Shown here one piece after another: positions 39,730 through 49,414 of a stretch of 64,000 bases of DNA. Under the pieces are notes generated by a model. That model was given only the letters and a program-made list of their open reading frames with translations, had not been told where the DNA came from and searched no databases. The translations under genes and the position numbers were made by a program. Every line of letters begins with the position of its first letter. The stretch's first letter is position 1. Source of the stretch: Limanda limanda (Eukaryota > Chordata > Actinopteri > Pleuronectiformes > Pleuronectidae); contig NC_083645.1 in NCBI RefSeq assembly GCF_963576545.1, positions 3,186,001 to 3,250,000 on the forward strand, read 5' to 3'.

Positions 39730-41890
39730 ATAAATTTGGTTATCAAAATAAAATCTAAAACATTAATATTTAAAATATTAAATCATAACTTTGTTTGTTT
39801 AAGTTCTCTCGGGGTACCACCCTTCACAGAAGGGAAAGATAGCCAATTTATTGATTTAAGATCAGTCTCATTTAGATCTAGTTCACTTAAAAATATTTAT
39901 ATAATGAACAAACAAGGTTTAGAGTTCTTGACAGTTTAGAGGTTGGCAAAATTCACTTATGCAACATTAATGAAAGGACAATTTTAAAAAACATTTATTA
40001 TGACAAAGTATCAAAACACAAATTACTAACAAAATATACTAACTAACAAAGATGTGTTTGTGTGTGTGTGAGTGAATGAGGGGCTTTCAAAATGGTGGCC
40101 TGGACCACTAAGGTTAACACCTTCCAGTGGGCTCCTGAGATAGCAGCTCCCCCCCTCCTTCTGGAGTGGGGACGTAGCTAAGTAGGTGTAGAGATATGCG
40201 TGTCTGTGAAAATGCTAATCAGATAATGGAGGAGAGTCTGCGTAAAGCGTAATTCACATTAACTTTCATTTAGCTTGTAACTACTAGAGATGAGCCGGAT
40301 ACTCGGCTGAAACGAGTATCCGGTACGGATAAAGCACTTTTGCCGAGTACGATTATTAGACGAGTAATCTGAGTCATTATCTGTGCTCGGACTGAATGAA
40401 AATCCTCACACAGCGTCACAGCGCTCCTCCCGTCACACACGGCTCTGCTCACTCACTCACAGAACAGCTCTCAGTCACTCAGGTTCACTGCGCATCGGGA
40501 CTGTTCCAAGGGCTCAGTCAAGGAAGCAGAAATGATTCGTTCATTTCCCGACTGGGTCTTCGGGTACGAGTCTTGATGAGTGAGATGCGAGGGACGTTCA
40601 CTGTCTCCCGGAGAAATGAACACTGTGTTTTTTAGTATAGAAAGACGTGAATTATATTTGTTCACAAGTCATAATGACTGGTTTTGTTATTTTCACTTTA
40701 CATTTACTTTACAGTAAAGTAAACCTCTATTAAATACAGTACAACATGACAGTTTGTATAGTTTGAAATTGTCAGTTATTATCACACTGGCATTTAATTA
40801 TCACGGCAAACAATTACACTGCACTAAACTTTAAGTGTTAATGTAAAGTGAAAATAACAACCAGTCTGTATGAATTGTGAACGAATATAATTCACGTCTT
40901 TCTATACTAAAAACAGTGTTCATTTCTCCGGGAGACAGTGAACGTCCCTCGCATCTCACACACACCTGGTGTGGAAATAAAAATAAAAAAATCCTAAAAA
41001 AATTTCAAAGTTAAAAAAGAAAGTTATGTTGAACCAGTCCACTTCCGGGTTAAACCACACCCACTTCCGGGTTAGGCTCCGCCCACTCCGAGTACGGATA
41101 CGGATAATTCATATGGTTAACAGATACAGATAATGCCGTACTCGCTCATCCCTAGTAACTACAATAACACCGCATATCAAACTTTAAAAACACCACACAG
41201 AATCAAATAAACAGTCTTGCTTATTGCTAGTGTCATTATTAAGCCCAGTATGTTACCAGTCCTTGGAAGGGAGAAAGTTGCTGTGCAGTTCGCTGTTCGT
41301 CCTGGCTTTGTGTGAAGTCTCTGGTTGGTCGTAAGGTTTCTGCTTTCACAGTTCTTTTGAACTGTGGCTCAGATGTTGGTTCGAAGTTCTTACCTACAAA
41401 ACACTGAGTCGCTGCAAGGAGTTTGGAAGAGCTTGAGTTGAAAGGAGGTTTCCTTTAGATGAGTTGGAAGCTCGACCTTTGCCCCCCGGTTGTTGGATAG
41501 AGAAGATTTGAGCTGGAGAAATCCGGTTTCTCCACTCGCTGATGCAGTAGGAAAGGCCAGCAGCCTCCCCCTTTGAAGAGTTGTGGAAGAGACGGCTGTC
41601 CGCCTGCTGTCTTCGGTGGGGTTGAGGAAAAAAAGCTGGAGCAGCCTTCCGCCCTCAGAGGGAATGGAGCAAAGCGAAAGAGGAGGCCTGCTCTTAAATA
41701 GGCCCAGTGACCCCCAGGTCATGTGGCCAGATTGACCAATTGGAGTTGACTTTTGTGGCTTTTAACACATATCTGTGACTTTGCTGAAACAAAAGGAACC
41801 TGGTGCCTCCTGGGAGACTGAGTTATTTGACCTTCTCAGAACAAAGAGAACACGTTGCACCCTGGGAGATTGAGTTCGCTCCAGCACATG
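39730..41890 (-). mobile_element. LTR-like insertion in the Helentron, boundaries unresolved
   Basis: Helentron coding sequence stops near 41,895 (…QCKPLET) and resumes near 39,700. The intervening 2.1 kb contains no retroelement protein. Read on the minus strand it has promoter-like features: TATTTAA near 41,695, a GC-rich transcribed segment, and AATAAA signals near 39,985 and 39,855. A TG-start candidate lies near 41,891. This layout suggests a large solo LTR on the minus strand that was later hit by the 870-bp element at 40,285. No target duplication was found, so the call is tentative. Confidence 0.4.
40285..41154. mobile_element. 870-bp hAT-type non-autonomous element
   Basis: The left end TAGAGATGAGCCGGATACTC and the right end, which reads TAGGGATGAGCGAGTACG on the opposite strand, are imperfect inverted repeats. 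The perfect 8-bp duplication GTAACTAC (40,277-40,284 and 41,155-41,162) identifies the hAT class. Inside is a second, longer inverted repeat of about 120 bp: 40,588-40,710 is the reverse complement of about 40,840-40,960. The element is thus a double foldback. It encodes no transposase. Confidence 0.85.
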
Positions 41891-41894
41891 CGGC

Positions 41895-42255
41895 CATGTG
41901 GTTTCAAGTGGTTTACATTGTAAAAAAGATGACAAAATAACATTCTACGGCAGACGCAACCGACAGTCTGGTCAGTCTTTCATTTTTTGCATAAACTGCT
42001 CCATAACAAAGTCAAATTCATCTAACCCAACTTTTAGTTCTTGCCTTTTACGTTTGTTAGTAACTGCGACATACATCTTATGCTCATGACATCCATGATG
42101 CTGCCTTCTACTCCTGTTTTTTACAATTTGTCTATGCTCTGCATTAGATTGATATTTTATCTTGCCTATTGCCTTAATGTTCTGCCTATGGGAAATATTG
42201 TCTTTGTTTCTTTTTACTCATCTGCTTTATATTTTGTTGATGTCCTTATATTTCC
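41895..42255 (-). pseudogene. Helentron Cys-rich segment with end of 18-residue repeats
   Basis: The minus strand reads NKDNISHRQNIKAIGKIKYQ and NAEHRQIVKN, two further basic repeats related to those at 42.9-43.3 kb, then KRKRQELKVGLDEFDFVMEQ and FMQKMKD, then a broken CxxC-type segment ending …LQCKPLET. In fish Helitrons, FDFV.EQFL..V.DGPD is followed by a Cys-rich putative zinc finger. Here the frame shifts at that point, and the LTR-like insertion cuts the rest off. Confidence 0.7.
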
Positions 42256-42904
42256 TGTCAGGGACCGAGCAGGAAGACCAGAGAGCCACAGATTTTCTTT
42301 GAACAAAGGTTGTTTTTTAATTTTGTTTCCATTAACAAAATGAAAAAAGATACATTTCAGAACCGGTAAAAAGGTAAATTACTCAAACTAGCCTTGAGTA
42401 ACATATGGAGACCAGTCAACAGCATCACAAAAAAAAACTCCCTCTCAACTGAGAGAGGGGAACATATATGGTGGCTGGTCAAGCCACTCAAAGACAAAGA
42501 GGGGACTTAGACATACTCGCATTGAAAACAAACTACAGCCACAACATAACATCCCAGTATAAGACCATATAATATTAACTAAGGGAAATTAATTAAATAT
42601 AAATATCAAACAATAATCAAAGATTTAACAACAAAAAGGAAAAAAAACTAAGTTCTAATAAGCCTTTTTTGGAAGCAATGGTTAACATCTTGACTTTTTC
42701 ATCACATATCAGCTCAAGTGTCAGAAAAGCGCTGGAAACAGGGAGATAAGCCTTTTTTTTGAAAAAAAAATGGTTAAAATCTTGACTTTCATCACACATC
42801 ATCCCAAATGTCACTAAACAGCTGGAAACGGGGAGATAAGCCTTTTTTGGAAGCAATGGTTAACATAACTTTTTCATCACATATCAGCTCAAGAGTCAGA
42901 AAAG
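42256..42904. repeat. Insertion with about 90-bp tandem repeats
   Basis: This stretch separates two blocks of the Helentron repeat region. At 42,659-42,904 a unit of about 90 bp (AAGCCTTTTTTGGAAGCAAT at its start, GCTGGAAACAGGGAGATAAG at its end) occurs 2.7 times, the middle copy being the most diverged. The rest (42,256-42,658) has no recognisable coding content. Confidence 0.65.
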
Positions 42905-43345
42905 AAATTAGGAATAAAGGTTAACACCATGTTACCCAATTTAAGTGTGTGGCCATCACATTTCCCTACACTCTCCTTTAAACGCTGTCGATGACCCAGA
43001 TTATCCTTATATTTCCCTACACTCATCTCCTTTAAATGCTGTTGATGACCTAGATTATCTTTATATTTCCCTATGCCCATCTCCTTTACACTCTGTTGGT
43101 GAACCATATCCTCCCTATATTTTCCTTTACTCATATCTTTTACTTTCTGCCTATGCCCCAAATTATTCTTATACCTCCCTATACTCATCTCCTTGACTTT
43201 CTCCTGATCCTGATTTGTCTTTACTCATGTCTTTTACATTTAGCCTATGAACACGAGTTTCCCTATATTTACATATACTCTGCGCCATATGTTTATTTCT
43301 TAATAGCACGTTGTCATTGTATGTCTCTATCCTCTGTTCCTATAG
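42905..43345 (-). pseudogene. Helentron 18-residue basic repeat region
   Basis: On the minus strand a 54-bp unit encodes MSIGRYKNNLGHRQKVKD, MSKGKYREDMVHQQSVKE, MGIGKYKDNLGHQQHLKE and MSVGKYKDNLGHRQRLKE in register, followed by a decayed fifth unit. Further decayed units lie upstream (43,200-43,345) and downstream at 42.0-42.2 kb. The pattern Lys-Tyr-Lys-x-Asn...His-Arg-x-x-Val/Leu-Lys is one I recall from large Helitron proteins of fish, between the OTU part and the Rep part. The units are amphipathic and basic, so a nucleic-acid contact is plausible but is inference. Confidence 0.7.
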
Positions 43346-43439
43346 TTTTTGACTTAAACTCATAGAAAGTGCTTTTTCCTGTTCAAATATTTTGAAAAAC
43401 GGTGGAAATTGCAATTAAACACAGAAGGCAATTTCCTCA

Positions 43440-43700
43440 AGTTGGGAGCACAAGTGTGTGTCCCGTTTATTAACATCACAACAATGAATACAAAATGCTG
43501 TTAAGTAACCCAGCATGCATTGGGCCTCCGACGTCATCACGTTACCCAGCATGCATTGGAATCCGATGTCATCACTTTACCAAGCATGCATTTGGATGGA
43601 CGTCATCACCCACGTAGGATACTTAAGGGGACGTCGATCCTATGCCTAACACATTAATTAAATAATTGTGTGAAACAGTGTGTAGAACTAATACTAAGAA
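43440..43700. promoter_or_regulatory. Triplicated CCCAGCATGCATTGG / GACGTCATCAC block
   Basis: Between 43,507 and 43,612 a unit of about 45 bp occurs three times, each with (A)CC(C/A)AGCATGCATT(T)GG followed by GA(C/T)GTCATCAC. The first half matches the core of the ZNF143/STAF promoter motif (CCCAGCATGC) and the second half is CRE-like. The block lies between Helentron OTU and repeat coding parts, where no promoter is expected, so it probably came with an inserted LTR-like or non-autonomous element. On the minus strand an AATAAA follows near 43,475. Confidence 0.45.
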
Positions 43701-43751
43701 CGAGGGTAAATTATGTGAGTCCCATTCACTACAAAACAATAATTTTGTCTA

Positions 43752-44353
43752 CTATTTGACAGATATTTGCAGTTGTCTCTGATTGTACATTTGAGATTCT
43801 TGTACCCATGTATTGTATCTCAGAAGTACCAACTTCACACATCCAGTGCAATCAAGCTGTGCTTTGTTTTGTACACAAACCACCTGCTCAAAATAATTAT
43901 CACACTGCTTAAAATATATCCCTTCATCTGACACTTTACTTTTACAAGTAAATGTTTGCCAAGTCCCATCACTACAGCAATATATATCCACACCAAAAGC
44001 ATTTGCTGTAGCCTGAATTTCCACATTCGTGGCACTATGTCCGACATATTTCACTTGGGTTTTGCTAATATAACCAGCCATTGACAAGTACTCTTTACCC
44101 ACTAACTTCATGACATCTCCACTTTCCCTCTCCATATGCCTTATTACAGCTAGCCTTATCTTCAAATGATGGTTCTGTGAGCCGCTATTAACTTGTGTTA
44201 TTGCCTTAAAAAAGTTTTTGCCATCTTTAACAATGCTCTGTCTTACAGACGTCAACTAAATTCCCAGACACTTTGGGTCCTTGTACATCCTGCTTCTCAA
44301 AGTCAATATCACACTTGTTACATAATGTTCGTGCAACTTTTAAGGTCAATGGC
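43752..44353 (-). pseudogene. Helentron OTU domain 2, catalytic residues lost
   Basis: OTU domains are papain-like cysteine peptidases, many of which cleave ubiquitin. The minus strand reads VKDGKNFFKAITQVNSGSQN, LKIRLAVIRHME, EYLSMAGYISKTQVKYVGHS, ATNVEIQATANAFGVDIYCC and GIYFKQCDNYFEQVVCVQNK. This is a complete OTU fold order. The catalytic block should read DGNCFFRA; here the Cys is Asn (DGKNFF). The late His should be in NGNHYE; here it is Tyr (DNYFE). Both nucleophile and base are lost. Upstream the frame TLCNKCDIDFEKQDVQGPKV is a linker shared with the first OTU copy. Confidence 0.82.
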
Positions 44354-45000
44354 TTAAATCTTGTCACTGTTAGACAATGTAGTGGGTTTGTGTTCTATAA
44401 CATCCACAGTGTCAACTGCATGGGAAACTGTAACTACATGCTCACCATCTAAACAATCACTGTTACACTTACCCTGCTGTCTTAAATGATAGCATGTTGT
44501 CTTTGCAGTAACCATAACAACTTTGCGCATGGAGCTGTCGAACACAAACAACAGTCTCAATGATTGCCATTACAGTTCTTTAGATAAATCCCCTGATTTT
44601 TGAATTTGACACATTATTCCTGCAACTATATTCAAACCAGCGCCTTGCATTAAATGTAAAAACATTTACTCCTAAGCAATCTGCTGCTGCTTGAATCTCA
44701 ATCTCTGTGGCCCAACTATCAACATACTTCACTTTGAAATGTTGAGGTACTCTGACACTGACAAATACTCACGTCTCAAGATACTGTTGTATGCCCCTAC
44801 AGTATTTTGCAACTGCTTAAACACAGAAGATCGTATTTTTTTATGATGTAGCTGTGTACCGCCCACAGCTTGACTAACTGCACGAAAGAAGCAATTGCCA
44901 TCGGCAACAAGGAACACCTAAGTCGCCACCTTGTAACGATGGTGCATCAACTTTCTCTGACGCCACATTTAACTTTTTACACAGACCTTGTGTAATCTGA
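44354..45000 (-). pseudogene. Helentron OTU domain 1, catalytic block intact
   Basis: The minus-strand frame 44,729-44,917 reads LVADGNCFFRAVSQAVGG, then LHHKKIRSSVFKQLQ and EYLSVSEYLNISK, with the catalytic Asp and Cys of DGNC present. Shifted frames continue KVKYVDSWATEIEIQAAADC, LGVNVFTFNARRWFEYSC and YLKNCNGNH, so the late His is preserved too. At least three frameshifts or stops break it. Downstream, TTCYHLRQQGKCNSDCLDGE links it to the second OTU copy. Upstream, LCKKLNVASEKVDAPS matches the linker before OTU domain 2, so the two arose as a tandem duplication of linker plus domain. Confidence 0.8.
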
Positions 45001-45005
45001 TCTCC

Positions 45006-45640
45006 CTACAAAAGGGGGTTGAACTGCAGTGTTGTAGTTATGACATCAGTGACAAAAACATCTGAATCAGATGCATTTAGATCAACATCACATGTTTTCA
45101 CTTTTTGATTCGCAAGACAGCCCGATGCATCCTTTGGCTTTGCCTTTTTGTTTATGCTGCTGGCAACAACAATAACCTCCTGAGACAAACTACGAGCTAC
45201 CTCATCCTTTTTGGTTTGAGGATTGATTATTGGACCCCAGGACATGAAAACTTCCTCAGTTGAGTCTTTTCTACAGACACAAGCACCTGTAATCTCAAAG
45301 ACTCTCTGCCCTTTAGGCCAAGCATTTGAAAACGGACATGTGATCAAACAAATGATCAAGGCAAGCAAAATATGCAACAACACTCTGCCCACTCATTTAT
45401 CATCCCATCTGCACTGCGTTCATGGGAATCAATCACTGCCTAATGTCCATCTTGACCAATGATTGCACATGTACTGCTACTTATGTCAAAAAGCATGTGT
45501 CATATTTCATACGCATCTTTTGCGAAATTGAGGTCCTCCAGTAGCTTATACACCTCACCGACATAAATCACATATACATAGGGAGGACATATTACAGATA
45601 TAGAAATGGGTCTGACCCTATGGTACAGAATGCAATGATT
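45006..45640 (-). pseudogene. Helentron N-terminal IDSH cysteine-peptidase-like segment
   Basis: The minus strand reads SSTCAIIGQDGH, stop, AVIDSHERSADGMINEWAEC, then in the next frame ACLDHLFDHMSVFKCLA, then FEITGACVCRKDSTEEVF. I recall the motif (I/F)DSH.R...G in a papain-like peptidase found at the start of large Helitron proteins, where the His would be catalytic. This recall is weaker than for the OTU copies. Further upstream EVYKLLEDLNFAKDAYEI may continue the protein. One stop and two frameshifts are visible. Confidence 0.45.
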
Positions 45641-45689
45641 GTGTCAGTGTCCAGAAGGAAAGTGTTCTTGTGCTGCTGGTGTGGATAGT

Positions 45690-46322
45690 ACAAAACTATA
45701 TATATATATATATGTATATGAGAATATGTAAGTGGTAAAGTCTGTGTATGGGGCTAGTATAGCCATTAAAGGGATGGACAGTGGGTTGGTATATAATGAG
45801 ATGAGTAGAGAAGGGGAGGGCAGACTGAGGTAGACTCATGCAGGAAAGATCATCCCCCCCTCCCCCCCTTCTGCGTGGCGTTATGAAGCTTAATGGCCCT
45901 GGGGACAAAGGACTTCCTCAGCCTGTCCGATGAGCATGACAGTGACAGGAGTCTGCCACTGAATATGCTCCTCTGTCCGTTGAGAGTTCTGTGTAGTGAG
46001 TGGTGGAAATTGTCCAAGATAGTCAACAACCTACTCAGGGTCCTACTCTCCGCCACTGTTGTGAGGCAGTCCAGTTCAGTGCCAACAACAGCTCCCGCCT
46101 TCCTCAGCAGCCTGTCCAGTCGCCCCGCATCCCTCTTCTCTATGCTGCCTCCCCAGCACACCACAGCATAAAAAAGGATGCTGGCAACAACAGACTGGTA
46201 GAACATGCGCAGGAGTTTGTTGAAGACATTGGAGGACTTCAACCTCCTCAGGAAGTAGAGCCGGCTCTGACCCTTTTTGTAGATGCATCAACGTTGGCTG
46301 ACCAGTCCAGTTTATTGTCCAT
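45690..46322 (-). pseudogene. Rex1/CR1-like LINE, 3' end of ORF2 and tail
   Basis: The minus-strand frame reads LLRMFYQSVVASILFYAVVC, then SIEKRDAGRLDRLLRKAGAV, LDCLTTVAESRTLSRLL, STIFSGRLLSLSCSS-like and DRLRKSFVPRAIKLHN. This is the C-terminal end of a LINE ORF2, after the reverse transcriptase, widely seen in fish. The frame ends near 45,850, followed by a 3' tail with an AT-repeat (45,699-45,713). The upstream reverse transcriptase continues at 46,800 beyond an inserted piece. The upstream frame (LYFLRRLKSSNVFN) is offset by one frameshift. Confidence 0.82.
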
Positions 46323-46797
46323 GTGAAGGTCTCGCTAGCGCGGACGCTAGCTCTCCAACCAGCTTAAACACTCTCAAACTCCACGGCTGAGATGTCAACT
46401 TTAGCGAACTTTATTGAGTTGGTAAAACTGTAAAAACAATACAGACATAACAGGTTACAATGCGGCTCAAAGAGCTACTTCAATAGCATCACACGGAGGC
46501 TCTCAGAGCTACTTCAGTAGCATAGCACGCCTGCTCGTAAATTGTAGCAGCAATTTCTACTTAACTACTACTGGTGGCTGAGTTCGGTTTTGATTCGGAC
46601 GCGTGTATAAAAGATGAGGAGTAGTGGTCAGTCCAGTTGGTTCCTTTGACCATTTATTGTAGAAAGGTGGATTACAATTTACTTGAAACAAACTAAAAGA
46701 CATTAAACTAAAGAGACTCTCGTAGAGCACAGTTTCCCTGTCGAACGTTACAACACACGGTCAAAAAAGTAGCAGTAGTAGTCAAAACACAATAGCA
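46323..46797. other. Insertion inside the LINE, origin unclear
   Basis: LINE coding sequence stops near 46,322 and resumes near 46,798. The 475 bp between have no coding content. They include a doubled unit with AGAGCTACTTCA and AGTAGCAT (46,467-46,535), a TATAAAAG box near 46,605 and minus-strand polyadenylation-like words. An LTR fragment is possible, but no target duplication was found. Confidence 0.4.
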
Positions 46798-47687
46798 GAG
46801 TCGTCAGAGAATTTCTGGATGTGGCATGACTCTGAGTTGTAGATTAAGTCAGATGTGTACAGGGTTAACAGGACTGGTGAGAGCACAGTCCCCTGTTGAG
46901 CGCTGCTGCTGCACAACACAGTCTCAGTCTTTCAGCCTGACTAACTGGTTTCTCCGTCAGGTAGTCAGTATTCCAAGACACCAGGTGGCCGTTCACACCC
47001 ATCTGCAAGAGCTTGTCACTCAGTCGGAGGGGCTGGATGGTGTTAAGGCACTGGAGAAATCAAAAAACATGATTCTCACAGTACCTTTCCCCTCGTCCAG
47101 ATAAGAGTGTGCCTTGTGCATTAGGTAGACGATGGCATCTTCCACGCCCACCTTCTCCTGGTAGGCAAACTGCAGCGGGTCGAGTGCATGGCGTACCTGG
47201 GGTCTGAGGATGTGAAGTGTGTGATGTAAAGGCGACTGGCCTGAAGTCATTCAGCACACTGGGGTGTAGCGACTTTGGAACGGGGATGAGGCAGGATGTT
47301 TTCCACAGTGCAGGGACCTTCCCCAGTTGGAGGCTCATGTTGAAGATATGCTGCAGAGGCTCACCAAGTTCCACAGCACATGCCTTGAGAAATCTTGGAC
47401 AGATTCCATCAGGGCCGGCTGCTTTCCTAGAGCGCAGTCTCCTCAGCTCTCCTGTGACCTGCTCTGCCGTGATGGTAGGGGGAGGGGGGGGCTCTGTGAG
47501 GTCACCTGGGAGAGGGGTGCAGCTATTGAGTGACAGAGGGCTGGAAGCTGGAGGGAGTGGGGCCACACTGGCTGTGGTCAGAGCAGGGGGGAGGGGTGGA
47601 TCTCAGGGATGTGATGGTGAGGGGGTTGTTGCATGCAGTGAGTAGGTAACAGCAGCTGATGGGGGGGGATACAGGAATAGGTGTTAA
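46798..47687 (-). pseudogene. Rex1/CR1-like LINE reverse transcriptase
   Basis: The minus strand reads TITAEQVTGELRRLRSRKAA then GPDGICPRFLKACAVELGEP, LPVLWKTSC-like PALWKTSCLIPVPKS, NDFRPVAFTSH, DPLQFAYQEKVGVEDAIVYL and GTVRIMFFDFSSAL. These are reverse-transcriptase motifs 0 to 3/A; the FDFSSAF block holds the first catalytic Asp. Shifted frames then give LLQMGVNGHLVSW and an SxxGAQQGTVLSP-like segment. The palm motif with YADD would fall in the inserted or deleted part near 46.8 kb and was not found. Frameshifts occur near 47,230 and 47,080. Confidence 0.85.
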
Positions 47688-47926
47688 GGCCGGCGCATGC
47701 TTCTGCGTTGTCAGGGGCCCGCAAGCACGCAGTTGTAACGTAGGACTCGTTGTCATTCATGGTTTTCCAAGCGTTGCCAAGCAATTCCCCGCCAGAACAC
47801 TAGGCGGAGTAATGTTTTGTCGAAGACGACTTTAGAGACACCTTCTTTGTGGGTGAAGCAGTCGTCATTGACTGTTTATTTACCTTATCCCAGTCGTGTT
47901 CTCCATCTCCACAAACACGGTGAACG

Positions 47927-49330
47927 ATGGCAGAGGAACTATTCCTAGCGGTGGCAACCGAGGAACAGTTGATTGAGATGGAGCTGCTGAACATTGAAGA
48001 GCAACTTCTTATAATTAGTCATCAGGAACAACGACTGGAGAGGAGACGGAGGCGGTCTGTACGGCCACGAAATCAACCGAGGACGGAGGAATATGCATCC
48101 CTTGTCCGACCTATGAGGGGTATGGACGAAGAGATGCACTTCAAGTATTTTCGCATGTCGGTTAGCAGATTCGATGATCTTCTTCGTCGTGTGCAGGCAC
48201 ACACAATACGCCGATCGATGCAGCCGAAAGACTCGCTGTGACGTTACGAATTTTAGCCACCGGGGGAAGCAAACAGGCTGTAGCGGCGAGCTATAAACTG
48301 GGATCCAGCACTGTGTCCGGCATTGTGTCCGAGGTCTGCAAGGCTTTGTGGAAAGCGCTGCAGCCAGAGTACCTGCCCTGTCCTTCAACCAGCCAGTGGT
48401 CAGCGACAGCAGTGGATTTTTGGCGACTATGGAACTTTCCGAACTGTGTTGGAAGCCTCGACGGAAAGCACGTTAATATTAAGGCACCACCTCATGCCGG
48501 GAGTGATTACTTTAACTATAAAGGTAATCACTCCTTTGTCCTGATGGCAATATGCGATGCCAGGTATCACTTCACGATGGTGGACGTCGGAGGGTACGGA
48601 TGTGAGGGCGACTGAAGCGTGTTTGGCAGAATGCTGTTCGACCAGAAGATGAACCTGCCGCCATCAGAGTTTCTTCCGGGGACCACGACCGATGCCCCAC
48701 ACCTGATTGTCGCTGATGCTGCTTTCCCCCTTCATAACAACATAATGCGTCCATTTCCAGGTATGTCACAACCCAGAAAAATGACTTGCATAGCACGTTG
48801 CATATATGACAGAATATTGTGTCTTATCTGTGATTGTGGTGCAGTTATGTTCTACTCAGTAACACTCTTAATTTTTTGTTGTATTTTCAGGGACCAGTTT
48901 GAGCAGGAAGAAGCGGATTTTCAATTACTGAGCCAGGAGGGTAATTGAAAATGCCTTTGGGATCATGGCAGCACGGTGGAGAATTCTGGGGAGGGCGCTT
49001 GAGTTCCTTCCAGAGAAGGCCGTGGATGTGGTCAAGGCTTGTGTAGTGCTACACAACTACCTGTCCTACACCGATGAGGCAAACACACCTGTGAGCCGCT
49101 ACATACCACCCAGCTTCACTGATGCACACTCAAGAGGGTTGGAACATCCTGGTGAGTGGCGCACAGTGGTGGATGGTGACTCTAACCTAAGAGCGGTCGA
49201 TCCATCACAGATGACCAGGAGCTGTCCACCAGAGCCGCTGTAGGTGTGTGGAATGCTTTGATGGACTTCTTTATGTTGCCAGAGGGAGCAGTACCATGGC
49301 AGAATGACAGTGTTGCGTGGCACACTTAGC
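47927..49330 (+). pseudogene. HARBI1-like transposase, copy 1, broken
   Basis: Harbinger transposases are DDE nucleases with an N-terminal helix-turn-helix. The frame starts MAEELFLAVATEE and includes [49 protein letters not shown] (helix-turn-helix), [20 protein letters not shown] (first Asp), and [14 protein letters not shown] (second Asp), then a stop. Exon 1 ends at 48,760 and a GT-AG intron (48,761-48,890) precedes exon 2, with [18 protein letters not shown] (the catalytic Glu) and [18 protein letters not shown]. There is a frameshift at about 48,215, a stop at 48,613 and a stop just before the Glu block. It ends near PWQNDSVAWHT. Confidence 0.88.
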
Positions 49331-49414
49331 GCCCAGATGATGTACCCATTGCTGACCTTCCGCCATGTAAATGGAAGTGAAAATGAAACCCAACTTTTTC
49401 AAAAACCTACTTTG

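Larger units (their letters stand above)
28968..45665 (-). mobile_element. Degraded Helentron (Helitron2-type) with nested insertions
   Basis: Rolling-circle transposons of the Helitron class encode a HUH Rep nuclease fused to a PIF1-type helicase. Fish Helentrons add OTU peptidase and endonuclease domains. All these parts occur here, in order, on the minus strand: IDSH segment (45.5 kb), two OTU domains (44.9 and 44.3 kb), 18-residue repeats (43.3-42.0 kb), Cys-rich segment (42.0 kb), Helitron N-terminal domain (39.6 and 36.4-35.6 kb), Rep (35.5 kb), Rep-helicase linker (34.2-33.1 kb), helicase (33.05-29.2 kb) and endonuclease (29.2-28.97 kb). Removing the inserted elements restores the order, so it is one copy. 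It carries many stops and frameshifts and is inactive. Confidence 0.85.

Noticed and set aside
42659..43345. Regularly spaced repeats as a CRISPR array
   Set aside because: The units are contiguous without unique spacers, one set is coding and in register, and the context is eukaryotic.
46323..46797. Solo LTR inside the LINE
   Set aside because: Promoter-like words are present but no 5-bp duplication or TG…CA pair could be matched.
47217..47645. 142-codon plus-strand frame
   Set aside because: Antisense shadow of the LINE reverse-transcriptase frame.
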